Assembly: GCA_028289375.1 (NCBI GenBank)
Contig: JANQQK010000086.1
Span: 92,889 to 156,888 of the forward strand
Length of the DNA stretch: 64,000 nucleotides
Source of the DNA: Phycisphaerae bacterium
GTDB lineage: Bacteria; Planctomycetota; Phycisphaerae; UBA1845
Reading direction: 5' to 3'
In this document: positions 1 to 8,018 of the stretch, piece by piece
Layout of the letters: each line of letters begins with the position of its first letter
Numbering within the stretch: the stretch's first letter is position 1
Position numbers and translations under genes: made by a program
Notes under the pieces: generated by a model
Told to the model about the DNA's origin: nothing
The model's input: only the letters and a program-made list of their open reading frames with translations
The model's database searches: none

Positions 1-352
1 CGCCGCTGAGGATGGTCTCGTTGCCGGCGATGTCACGCTGCTGCAGGCTTGACTCGGTACCGTCGAAGCCACCGTAGATCTGCACGTTGTTCTTAAGCTC
101 AAACGCGCTAAAGCGGTTTGTGGTGGTCGTGGGTTTGTAGACGCCTTGCGCGACCCAGATTTCCGTACCAGCCGTTGCAACGGCGATGGCTCGGCGAAGT
201 CCGTCACTGCCCTGGAACGCATCTTCCCAGCTCAAGCCGGTATCGGTCCCGCTGTTGAGGTTGGCGTTGACGTAAAGCGGTCCGCCCGCTGCGGCGATGC
301 CTGCGGTTGTGGCGACGATGACGGCGATCAGGGTGGATACTCGTTGGGTCAT
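1..352 (-). CDS. Secreted parallel beta-helix type protein, N-terminal part (cut by window edge)
   Basis: Reading from the ATG at 352 towards position 1 stays open for 117 codons and runs off the window. The first 22 or so residues form a signal peptide (MTQR, a hydrophobic VSTLIAVIVATTAGIAAA core, then an A-A-G cleavage area). The mature part begins PLYVNANLNSGTDTG, then LSWEDAF, an A-V-A-T-A-G-T-E-I-W-V-A stretch, GVYKPT and IYGGFDGTE. These are the usual opening of planctomycete pectin-lyase-like or 'choice-of-anchor' right-handed beta-helix proteins. The catalytic or adhesive role cannot be told from this fragment. An AGGA sequence lies about 10 bases before the ATG. It is the last gene of the minus-strand block but appears to have its own promoter. 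Confidence 0.8.
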   Translation of the reverse strand, partial: MTQRVSTLIAVIVATTAGIAAAGGPLYVNANLNSGTDTGLSWEDAFQGSDGLRRAIAVATAGTEIWVAQGVYKPTTTTNRFSAFELKNNVQIYGGFDGTESSLQQRDIAGNETILSG

Positions 353-549
353 GTTCTGCGATCCTGTGGTTGTGGATTCGGTGTCCGCGCGGGCACATTC
401 GGTCGCCGGGCGGAACACGGTTGTCTTGTGGACGTACGTCGGGAGGCGACGCGACTCGTGGTACATCGTCGCCGTTTCGGCAAGCCCCTCCAATGCTCGC
501 GGCCGGTTGGTTCCATGCAAGCGATGGATGACCGGATACGCGAGGTTTA

Positions 550-579
550 ATCATAGCGGTTTGGGGCGGGCTGACTCAA
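550..579 (-). promoter_or_regulatory. Candidate sigma70-type promoter for the beta-helix protein
   Basis: On the minus strand TTGAGT (579-574) and TATGAT (555-550) are 18 bases apart. Transcription would start near 543, giving a 5' leader of about 190 bases before the ATG at 352. The gene-free stretch 353-671 contains this promoter and GC-rich leader sequence; I see no other gene in it. Confidence 0.45.
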
Positions 580-671
580 CCGTTGCGGGCGCGTGAAATG
601 GTGTGGCACCGAACGTGCTTGATCTTTCGCAGTGCGACTTGCCGATTGGCGGCGAATGTGTCAGCGAATGA

Positions 672-1349
672 TTACCGGACGTTGGGACGCGGGCGGAATT
701 CGATCTGCGAACCGACGTCCTCATCAACGGGACCGCCAAGCCACCATGCGTACTCCCGAATATGCTTCGTCTTGTACACGGCCGTGAAGAAGCTATGCCA
801 GCATCGAACAGGAAGTCCTCGAGGCATCGATGAGAGGGATTCGCGAGACTCCGGCGGCACATTCTCCAAGCAAGGCCAATCCGCGATCCAGCCAATGGGC
901 ATCTCTGTGGCGCGAAGATTGGAGTCCTCTGCAAAGTCTTCCAGTGCAACGAGCAACGTGCGTTTGGCGTGCCGGTCTCGCTGTAGTGTTCCGCGTTCGC
1001 CGCAATAGTCGGAGCTGTAGAAGAGCAGCGTGTAGTGAATCGAAAGGCCAATGGTGGCAATCGTGATGATGACGGCTGTTGTCACCGCACGTTTTTGATT
1101 TCTGCCAAACTGGAGCACGATGATTCCGCATGCCGCACCGATTGCCACTTGCAGGACAGGCCTGGCGCAGTAGCACAGGCATGGAATCATGACGTTTGCT
1201 GCAAAGACGATCATGATCACCGTGTACAGCCACTTTGCGATCACGAATTGCCTGTCTTCGCTTCGCTGACGTTTGCCCAACACAAGACCGGTGACAGCGA
1301 GCACCACGACGCCAATCATCGCGAATGCGTGGACGTTGCCGGCTATCAT
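672..1349 (-). CDS. Unrecognised membrane protein, tandem family copy 1
   Basis: This 225-residue protein belongs to no family I recognise. About four hydrophobic segments fill residues 5-115 (VHAFAMIGVVVLAVTGLVLG first), with a P-C-L-C motif after the second. A soluble C-terminal half carries GWIADWPC, CWHSFFT, AWWLGGP and IEFRPRP. The same landmarks occur in the two genes immediately upstream (1452-2129 and 2250-2918), so the three are tandem duplicates. The ATG at 1349 has AGGAG ten bases before it. The function is unknown. The Trp-rich C-terminal signature could face either side of the membrane; if the N-terminus is inside and there are four segments, it would be cytoplasmic. Confidence 0.8.
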   Translation of the reverse strand: MIAGNVHAFAMIGVVVLAVTGLVLGKRQRSEDRQFVIAKWLYTVIMIVFAANVMIPCLCYCARPVLQVAIGAACGIIVLQFGRNQKRAVTTAVIITIATIGLSIHYTLLFYSSDYCGERGTLQRDRHAKRTLLVALEDFAEDSNLRATEMPIGWIADWPCLENVPPESRESLSSMPRGLPVRCWHSFFTAVYKTKHIREYAWWLGGPVDEDVGSQIEFRPRPNVR

Positions 1350-1451
1350 GGCATGGTTGCTCCTGGAGCCTGGGAATCCGCTTGTCCAGCCACGTCAATA
1401 CCAAACCTCGCCGTGAAGAACATCATCATTTACGCTTTCCGTGTTCCCATC

Positions 1452-2129
1452 TCACGGATTTGCGTTTCTGGCACGGTATTCTATTTGCTCTTTGATGCTA
1501 CTTACGGGACCACCAGGCCACCATGGGGCCAGGTCTGTGCGCGTGGTTTTCAGCAGCTGGGTCAGCGGAGTGTGCCAGACACGATGGGCGGTGTACTCCG
1601 GGACAACGGTCATGATACTGCGCTTCTTGCTTGGAGCGGCCTTTATTTCCGACCATTCGGCGATCCAACCGCTTGGCCGGTTCACGTCAGCGGTGTTTGC
1701 ATCTCTCACGCAGTCAGAGATGCGGCTGAAACTTCGGATGCGGTGCAGAAGGTTTATTTTCGAGATGCTCATCGAGCCGCCGGTATAGTGGTCGCCGTGC
1801 ACGAGTGCATTGAACTGAATGCACAAGCCCATCATGACCACCATGATGGCGACGGCGGTTCTGACGGCTCGGGAACGGTTTCGGCCATAGAACAAGACAA
1901 GTAGTCCGCATGGCGCACAAATAGCGACCTGCGTCACGCACCTGGCTCGGTGACACATGCACGGCACGAGTTCGAAGAATGCGAAGCAGATCAAGGCGCC
2001 CCAATAGATCCAAGTGATAAGCCGATAGTGCCGAACGACTTGAGTATTCCGCTTCGTAAACGCCAGCGCGTGCGTCGCCAAGAGAACCACGCTGATCAAT
2101 ATAATTGCGTGGATGTCGCCGGCATTCAC
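1452..2129 (-). CDS. Unrecognised membrane protein, tandem family copy 2
   Basis: This is also 225 residues when started at the GTG at 2129. That start is chosen because GGAG sits eight bases before it, and because the protein then opens VNAGDIHAIILISVV, matching the other copies (MIAGNVHAFAMIGVV and MSPDNVYAAVEIGVV). An in-frame ATG at 2204 has no ribosome binding site and would add 25 unmatched residues. Family landmarks are V-P-C-M-C after the second hydrophobic segment, GWIAEW, VWHTPLT, PWWPGGP and IEYRAR. It lies between copies 1 and 3 in the same orientation, separated from copy 3 by a 120-base gap that holds a perfect inverted repeat. Function unknown. Confidence 0.78.
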   Translation of the reverse strand: MNAGDIHAIILISVVLLATHALAFTKRNTQVVRHYRLITWIYWGALICFAFFELVPCMCHRARCVTQVAICAPCGLLVLFYGRNRSRAVRTAVAIMVVMMGLCIQFNALVHGDHYTGGSMSISKINLLHRIRSFSRISDCVRDANTADVNRPSGWIAEWSEIKAAPSKKRSIMTVVPEYTAHRVWHTPLTQLLKTTRTDLAPWWPGGPVSSIKEQIEYRARNANP

Positions 2130-2203
2130 CGTTCCGTCTCCAAGTGCGTAGCGTCGAGAAACGACGTGACTGCTAATCGTATACGCGCTGATCGCGCATT
2201 TCA

Positions 2204-2221
2204 TTCAATTGCATAATTGAA
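2204..2221. repeat. Perfect inverted repeat, TTCAATT-gcat-AATTGAA
   Basis: A 7-base perfect palindrome with a four-base centre lies between copies 3 and 2 of the membrane protein family. On the minus strand, TTGAAT lies within it and imperfect -10-like sequences (GTATAC/TATACG) follow 18-19 bases later. It could therefore be an operator overlapping a -35 element, or a small transcript hairpin. Confidence 0.45.
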
Positions 2222-2249
2222 GGGAAGCACTCACTGAACACATGGTCTC

Positions 2250-2918
2250 TTAGTCAGGACGAACCCGAAACTCCAGCGCATCCAGTGACTGGTCCATGAC
2301 GCCACCAGGCCACCAGAGAGCCACGCGGGTGGAATCTTCTCGGAATAATCGCGTAAAGAGCGAGTGCCAGAAGGGTATTGCCTCGTGGTGGACGGACTCT
2401 CTTAGCAGCTCGTTGGTTTCGTCCGTCTCGTTCGCGACGCAAGGCCAATCGGCGACCCAACCGGCATCTACTTGTTGACCAACGAGTCCGTATTTGTCCG
2501 CCAGGTTTGGAATGTACTTGAGAATCGGCGTGTAGAGGTTGTTGCGCCGTGTTGCTGCTTGCGTACCGCTTGTGTATGCGGTGGAGTGCACGAGTGACGA
2601 GTATTGTCGATTGAGACCTACGCTCATGAGGAAGACAATCGTCATCGTCACGTACGCTGGAATGCGATGTCGCGCGTAGGCCAACATGGCGCACGTGCAA
2701 ACCCATCCAATGAATGCAGGAGCGAGCGTGTGGTCTTCCATACATAGACAGCCAGTGCCGGCGAACCCCATGAAAACCATACCCGAGACGATGAGGCCCC
2801 ATGCCAGCAACAATCGCCTCCGTCGGGGTATTGGCCGTTCCACGCCCGCGGCGAGGTTGGCGATCGTGATGATCACGACGCCAATCTCGACGGCTGCGTA
2901 GACGTTATCGGGGCTCAT
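2250..2918 (-). CDS. Unrecognised membrane protein, tandem family copy 3
   Basis: This 222-residue member of the three-copy family starts at the ATG at 2918, which overlaps the stop of the molybdopterin oxidoreductase in an ATGA arrangement. The two are therefore probably translationally coupled. Hydrophobic segments lie at about 7-25, 35-55, 62-80 and 85-105, with G-C-L-C after the second. The C-terminal landmarks are GWVADWPC, FWHSLFT, LWWPGGV and LEFRVRP. A longer reading to 3056 exists but would overlap the upstream gene by 140 bases and lose the shared N-terminus. Coupling to a redox enzyme makes a membrane anchor or partner role possible, but there is no direct evidence for it. Confidence 0.8.
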   Translation of the reverse strand: MSPDNVYAAVEIGVVIITIANLAAGVERPIPRRRRLLLAWGLIVSGMVFMGFAGTGCLCMEDHTLAPAFIGWVCTCAMLAYARHRIPAYVTMTIVFLMSVGLNRQYSSLVHSTAYTSGTQAATRRNNLYTPILKYIPNLADKYGLVGQQVDAGWVADWPCVANETDETNELLRESVHHEAIPFWHSLFTRLFREDSTRVALWWPGGVMDQSLDALEFRVRPD

Positions 2919-5170
2919 CTCGGCTCGATCGTGACCGCCACGTTGTAGTCTGGTTCGCAGCTTGGTTCGTCGTAAATGCCGTATTCGATCAGGTCGTTGG
3001 CAACGGGCCAGAACGCTTGCACGTGACCGGGGCGGACGTGATCGTCTGACCAGCACACGCCTTTGGTGGAGCCGACCTTCGATGTCACCGTGACAGGCTG
3101 TTTGTGCTCCAGGGACAACCGAGCAACGTCATCGGGGTGCATCAGGATGGCCTGTCGCGTCGTGGCACCGGAGAAGGAGTCTTTGCGGACGGCCGGCGGA
3201 TGCTGCGAATTCCATTGACCAAAACCGCGTCGCGTGCTGAGCAGCAGGTGCCCTTCCGGAACCTCGGGCAGGTCGGGCTTGAGAATGCTGAAGACGGCTT
3301 TGTTGTTGGGCATGTTGGTGAAGCCATCGCGGAACAGGTATTGCCCGCCCCACTGCATCTGTTGGTGCGGGTAGCGCAACCGTTCGATGCCGTCGTACAT
3401 GATGATCGATTTGCTGATCATCTCGCGGATGTCCTGCGTATTGGCGTAATTGTAGCCGGTCAGGTCGTCACCCAGAATGCGTTTGGCGATCTCGCGAAAG
3501 GCGATCCATGCTTCGGGAAGGTGTTTGTTCTCGCCGGCCAATGTCCCTTGAAACGCGCGGACGGTGCGATCGGTCGACGTGGTCGTGTAGACACTGTCCC
3601 ATTCGTACCAGTTGCGAATCGGAATCACGAGCGAGGCCTCGCCTGGCTCGATCATGGTTTCGGCGTTCATCATGACGTCGAAGCGGATCCTGTAGGGAAC
3701 GCGCGACAGGGCGCGCTCGATGAACGACCGATCGGGCATCGTGTCACGCAGGTTGCCGCCAAGACCGCAGAGCACGTTGATGTCGCCGTTGGCCGCCGCA
3801 GTAACCATCTTGCCCGTGGGCAATCCCGGGTTGTCACTGAGTGTTGCACCCCACAATGTACCGTAGTGGCTCGCAGAAGTTGCATCGATCGGTACGCCCC
3901 CGGGGAAGATGTTCGGTGCGACGCCGCATTCTCCGGTGGCTTGCACACCGCTCTGACCACGCAGGGCAGCCAATCCCGCCTTCGTCCTGCCGAGTTGGCC
4001 GAGGACGAGCGCGAGGTTGATGATGCCTTTGACGTTGTCGGTGCCGGTGCGGTGCTGCGTCAGGCCCATGCCCCAGCAGAAGACGATGTTGGGACTGCGT
4101 GCGAGCACCATGGCCACGCGTCGCAGCTGTTCATGCGACGCACCCGACTGCTCGCTCAGGTCGGCAATGCTCTGCTCGCTTAATGCCGACCTAAGTTCAT
4201 CGAAACCGGAAACGTGCTGATCGATCCACGCATGGTGATCGTCGGTGAGCAGCTTGTCTTCGATCAGGATCTTCAGCACGCCATTGAAGAAGGCGACATC
4301 GCCGCCCGTGCGCACATGCACAAACTCGTCGCAGATCTGCGACCCAAACAATGCACTCCGCCACTGCGACGGCACCCAATAGCGGTCGAGTCCGGGCTCG
4401 TCGTAGGCATTGACCACGATGACGAATGGCTTGCCGCGTCGCTTGCGTCGGCCCTGCTCGATGTAGCGCATCACGAGCGGCTGGTTGTTGGCGAGGTTGG
4501 TGCCGGCCAACAGCAGTGCGTCGGCTTCCACAAAATCGCTCAGCGAACCGGTCGATGCGCCAACGCCGACAGTCGATTTCAAAGCGGTGACGCTGGCGGC
4601 GTGACACTGACGGGCACAGCTGTCGACGTTGTTGGTCTGGCCAACGACGCGCGCGAACTGCTGAAACGTGAAGTACTCCTCGTTGTTGACGGCTTTGCTC
4701 GTGGCGAAGAACGCACATTCGTCCCCGCGGTGCTTTCTGATCCACTCGGCCGCGAGATCGTACGCTTCTTCAAATGAAATCGGTTGATATCCAGAAGTGC
4801 CCTTTCGCCAAATAAGCGGCGTACCAACGCGTCCCAATCGTTCGATGGCGTCGTTGCCGAGTTTGCGGATGGCGGCCACATCTGCAAACGCATCCGGGGC
4901 GGCCAAGGGTCGCAAGGCTTCCTCCACCAAGCCAAGGCGAACCAGGCAGAAGTGTGGTGAATGGGGAATGACGTTGTCGCGCAGTCCGTCGGTCTGCACG
5001 GCGCAGCCGTTGCAAGGCCCATTGAGCACCTTCCACGCCTTGTGCCATTGGCCATAGGTATCACCCATCATGCTGGCGATGCCCTTGAAGTGGCGGGGTT
5101 TGCGATTGTTGAGAATGCCCAGCGGTGTGTACTTCGTCACGGCGGACGACAGTTCGTCTTTCCAGTTCAT
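2915..5170 (-). CDS. YdeP/FdhF-type molybdopterin oxidoreductase alpha subunit
   Basis: The 751-residue protein matches the 'oxidoreductase alpha (molybdopterin) subunit' group (YdeP relatives, formate-dehydrogenase-like fold), normally about 760 residues. C53-x2-C56 and C75 near the N-terminus probably bind an iron-sulfur cluster. R-Q-C189-H-A-A-S aligns with the molybdenum-ligand cysteine region of FdhF/YdeP. A C-terminal molydop-binding domain follows from about residue 640. The substrate is unknown; YdeP has been linked to acid resistance, and formate oxidation is not established for this group. There is no twin-arginine signal, so it is probably cytoplasmic. The start MNWKDEL (ATG at 5170) is preferred over 5296, because the latter would run into the FHA gene. 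Confidence 0.88.
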   Translation of the reverse strand: MNWKDELSSAVTKYTPLGILNNRKPRHFKGIASMMGDTYGQWHKAWKVLNGPCNGCAVQTDGLRDNVIPHSPHFCLVRLGLVEEALRPLAAPDAFADVAAIRKLGNDAIERLGRVGTPLIWRKGTSGYQPISFEEAYDLAAEWIRKHRGDECAFFATSKAVNNEEYFTFQQFARVVGQTNNVDSCARQCHAASVTALKSTVGVGASTGSLSDFVEADALLLAGTNLANNQPLVMRYIEQGRRKRRGKPFVIVVNAYDEPGLDRYWVPSQWRSALFGSQICDEFVHVRTGGDVAFFNGVLKILIEDKLLTDDHHAWIDQHVSGFDELRSALSEQSIADLSEQSGASHEQLRRVAMVLARSPNIVFCWGMGLTQHRTGTDNVKGIINLALVLGQLGRTKAGLAALRGQSGVQATGECGVAPNIFPGGVPIDATSASHYGTLWGATLSDNPGLPTGKMVTAAANGDINVLCGLGGNLRDTMPDRSFIERALSRVPYRIRFDVMMNAETMIEPGEASLVIPIRNWYEWDSVYTTTSTDRTVRAFQGTLAGENKHLPEAWIAFREIAKRILGDDLTGYNYANTQDIREMISKSIIMYDGIERLRYPHQQMQWGGQYLFRDGFTNMPNNKAVFSILKPDLPEVPEGHLLLSTRRGFGQWNSQHPPAVRKDSFSGATTRQAILMHPDDVARLSLEHKQPVTVTSKVGSTKGVCWSDDHVRPGHVQAFWPVANDLIEYGIYDEPSCEPDYNVAVTIEPR

Positions 5171-5207
5171 CGATCCCGATCCCCTGCTTCTGCGGTGTTG
5201 CGACCCG

Positions 5208-6188
5208 TTAATACCGCAAACTGATGAGGATATCGAATTGGCCGAGGGTGAGCATGTCGCGGTCTGCCAGGATGGTGCGCATGACCTCGACGCCATTGAC
5301 CAGCACGCCGTTGGTGCTTTGCAGGTCTTCGACTTCCCACGCGTCGCCGACGGTCTGAATGGCGCAGTGGTGGCGGGAGATGGTCGGATCAGGCAGTTGC
5401 CACAGGGCCGTCTCGGATTGGCCGATGACGAATCGCTGAGACGCGAGCGCGTTGAAAACGGGCATCGGCACGCTGATTCCCTTGTGCATGATCATCGAGA
5501 GCGGTGGGGCCTGCTTCTTGCGACCTGCGTCCGGTTCGATACGCGTGAATCGAAGTCGGTAGCCACCAATGTCGATCAGATCGCCCGGCGCGAGGACGAA
5601 TTCCACGGTCGTTTGGCCATTGACCTGGATGATCCGCTCCTTCGCGGTTGGCGCAATGATCCAGTCGCCGTCAATGAAACGCAGGACCGCATGCACGTTG
5701 ATGGTGCGGCTGCCGTCGATGACCAGCGCACAGTTCGGTGCGGCGCCGATCTTGAAATCGGTTCCTTCGACCAGTTCATACCCCTGGCCAATGAGTTGCG
5801 GTCCTGCCACGACGGTCAGTTGGCAATCGGGAATTGGCGCTGCCATATGGGCACTGAGCAGTTCATCGCGGTCGATGCTCAGCCGGCGGGCGAGGTCGAT
5901 GTCGTAAGCTTCCTTGAGTGCCGGATTGGTCAGAACCACACGTGCCTGCGCAACAGCGTTCATCACATCCTGCACCGACTCGCGGGTCGAACGATCTGGG
6001 TGATCGTGATACTCACGAATGGCGCGGTAGCGCTTGCGGACGGCCTGGTTGATGCGTTCGTAGTGGCTGCAGAAAAGTTCGACGCCGAGCAAGTCATAGT
6101 GATCCGGCGGACATTGTTCGGGCGACAGGCCCAGGATGTCGACGAGCGGATTGTTCAGCGTGCTGGATGGACGTGGCTTGTCCGTCAT
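5208..6188 (-). CDS. J-like domain protein with two FHA domains
   Basis: The 326-residue protein has a J-domain-like segment at about 29-95 (HYDLLGVELF, an H-P-D at 63-65, AYDIDLA), a first divergent FHA region at about 115-210 and a canonical C-terminal FHA domain (ISRHHCAIQ then DLQSTNGVLVNG). FHA domains bind phosphothreonine peptides, and J domains stimulate Hsp70 ATPase. Its ATG overlaps the stop of the Hsp70 gene (ATGA), so the two are almost certainly made together. The likely role is an Hsp70 adaptor that recognises phosphorylated clients. The J-like segment resembles the degenerate type seen in planctomycete kinases, so real J activity is uncertain. The first FHA lacks the S-R-x-x-H core. 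Confidence 0.85.
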   Translation of the reverse strand: MTDKPRPSSTLNNPLVDILGLSPEQCPPDHYDLLGVELFCSHYERINQAVRKRYRAIREYHDHPDRSTRESVQDVMNAVAQARVVLTNPALKEAYDIDLARRLSIDRDELLSAHMAAPIPDCQLTVVAGPQLIGQGYELVEGTDFKIGAAPNCALVIDGSRTINVHAVLRFIDGDWIIAPTAKERIIQVNGQTTVEFVLAPGDLIDIGGYRLRFTRIEPDAGRKKQAPPLSMIMHKGISVPMPVFNALASQRFVIGQSETALWQLPDPTISRHHCAIQTVGDAWEVEDLQSTNGVLVNGVEVMRTILADRDMLTLGQFDILISLRY

Positions 6189-7867
6189 TCTTCGACCGTC
6201 AGCTCGCGCATGGCGTTGGTGAGTTCTTCGATCGTCTTCTGATCAAAACCAGACTCACGCTGGATACTGGCTTCACCGGTGTGCTTGGTTGTCGTCTCGG
6301 TTGCTTGAACATGAATGCGACCACTGCTGTCGTACTGAAAGGTCACTTCAACGGGTGAACCCTGCGGCAGTCCCTTGGGCAGGTCGCGGATCACGCATTC
6401 ACCGATCTGCGTGCAGCCACGCGGATCGCGTGATGCCCCTTCAACGACGGGCACGCGGATGATGCGTTGATTGGCAGCTTCGGTACCGAAGACCTTCGTC
6501 CGCGTTGTCGGGATCGGCGTGTTCCGCGGAATGACCACCGAATTGACGATTCGGTTCTCCTTCGACGATCGCACGATCACACCGAGGCTGTGCGAGTTGA
6601 TGTCGGCCATCTGCACACGTTGGGCCGCTTCAACAACGGGCGGGTCGAAGACGTCGAGGATATTCTCGCGTTCGTCGCCACCCGAGTCGGGCACGTCCTC
6701 AGTGGCAAACGTTCGCGCACCATCCGTCGTCACGGTCGCAGCCGTCGTGGCCATCTGCGTGATCGCCGCGTGAATGGCGGCACCATGGGCGACGATCTGT
6801 TCCGGAGCGGTGGCCATGTTGGGTTTCTTGCCCGAGATGCGTTCGAGCATGCGGTAGACCATCGGCATGCGTGATGCACCGCCGACAAGAAGAACGTCGT
6901 CGATGCGATCCCACGTCAGCAGTGCGTCTTCAAGGAGCATCTCGATGGTCATCTGCAGACGGGTGAGCAAGTCAGCCGTCAGTGATTCGAAGCGCTCACG
7001 CGTGATGGGGACCGCCATGTCGCGGCCATCAGCATCAATGCGAACCGTCGTCTGGGCGTCGCTGCTCAAGGCGATCTTTGCTTTTTCCGAGGCGATGAAG
7101 AGCTGAGACTTGTGCGTCTCTTCCTTGCGCGGATCGAAGCCATGATGCTTGTCAAAATCGTCGGCCAATGACATCGCCAGACGTCGGTCAAAGTCGACAC
7201 CGCCAAGGCGTACCTCGCCACCGGTCGCAAGCACGTTGAAGTGTTCGCCGTTGATCCGAATGATCGTGGCGTCGAAAGTACCACCGCCGAGATCGAACAC
7301 GAGCGTTGTGGAAGGCGCCGTGGCTGCGATGGCCGCCACCTCAAACCGAATCGACGACCCACCTGCCTGCAGGTACTGCCGAAACGCGTTCGCCAGTGCC
7401 GCCGCGGTCGGTTCGTTGATGATGTCGACCACGTCGAGCGAAGCAATGCGCCCTGCGTCCTGCGTGGCTTTGCGACGCAGATCGCCGAAATATGCCGGTA
7501 CGGTGATGACGGCGCCGCGCACGGGGCCGACATGATGTTCAAAATCCTCGCGTAGTTTTCGCAGGACCAGCGCAGACAGTGCTTCCGGCGAATACTCCTT
7601 GCCCCCGACAGGGCGATGATAGAACTTGTCGCCCATGTCGCGCTTGAAGTTCAACGCCACCAGATCGGGATGATCGATCGACGCAATACGGGCAGCCTCA
7701 CCGACATGAATCTCCCGATTCTCGCCGATCAGAACCGCGGACGGTGTCACGAACGAGCCGGATCGATTCGGCACCGACACCGGCTGCCCCTGTCGATCGA
7801 CGTAGGCAATGCCGGAAAACGTCGTTCCCAAATCAATTCCGACATATCGGGGTTGTCTGCTTTGCAT
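6185..7867 (-). CDS. Hsp70-family (DnaK-like) chaperone
   Basis: The 560-residue protein has the ATPase landmarks GIDLGTTFSG (10-19), EPTAAAL, VFDLGGGTFDATI and LLVGGASRMP. A beta-sandwich substrate-binding region follows at about 400-520 (HSLGVIV, NTPIPT). It is shorter than housekeeping DnaK (about 640) because the helical lid after 520 is reduced. No grpE or dnaJ lies next to it, so it is probably a specialised Hsp70 rather than the main DnaK. The partner is the J-like/FHA protein overlapping by four bases. The operon continues into a molybdopterin oxidoreductase, which hints at a folding or cofactor-insertion client, though this is an inference. Confidence 0.92.
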   Translation of the reverse strand: MQSRQPRYVGIDLGTTFSGIAYVDRQGQPVSVPNRSGSFVTPSAVLIGENREIHVGEAARIASIDHPDLVALNFKRDMGDKFYHRPVGGKEYSPEALSALVLRKLREDFEHHVGPVRGAVITVPAYFGDLRRKATQDAGRIASLDVVDIINEPTAAALANAFRQYLQAGGSSIRFEVAAIAATAPSTTLVFDLGGGTFDATIIRINGEHFNVLATGGEVRLGGVDFDRRLAMSLADDFDKHHGFDPRKEETHKSQLFIASEKAKIALSSDAQTTVRIDADGRDMAVPITRERFESLTADLLTRLQMTIEMLLEDALLTWDRIDDVLLVGGASRMPMVYRMLERISGKKPNMATAPEQIVAHGAAIHAAITQMATTAATVTTDGARTFATEDVPDSGGDERENILDVFDPPVVEAAQRVQMADINSHSLGVIVRSSKENRIVNSVVIPRNTPIPTTRTKVFGTEAANQRIIRVPVVEGASRDPRGCTQIGECVIRDLPKGLPQGSPVEVTFQYDSSGRIHVQATETTTKHTGEASIQRESGFDQKTIEELTNAMRELTVEE

Positions 7868-7915
7868 GAAGCGTGACGTCCGTCCGTTGAGTGGCGATCG
7901 CTGCGTTACAGTGCA

Positions 7916-7944
7916 AGTGTAGGCAGCCTTGGGCGGCCAATCAA
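7916..7944 (-). promoter_or_regulatory. Candidate promoter of the Hsp70 operon
   Basis: TTGATT (7944-7939) and TACACT (7921-7916) on the minus strand are 17 bases apart, giving a start near 7909 and a leader of about 40 bases before the ATG at 7867. I see no CIRCE-type inverted repeat here. Confidence 0.5.
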
Positions 7945-8018
7945 CCGGTGATATCGGATGGCACGCACGTCCTGCCGCATCGTAAGTTCAATGAATTTCG
8001 CGAATTACGTGTAAGATC

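Noticed and set aside
1035..1904. A 289-codon plus-strand frame spanning membrane copies 1 and 2
   Set aside because: It crosses two genes whose family membership is supported by a third copy; His/Asp-rich with no domain.
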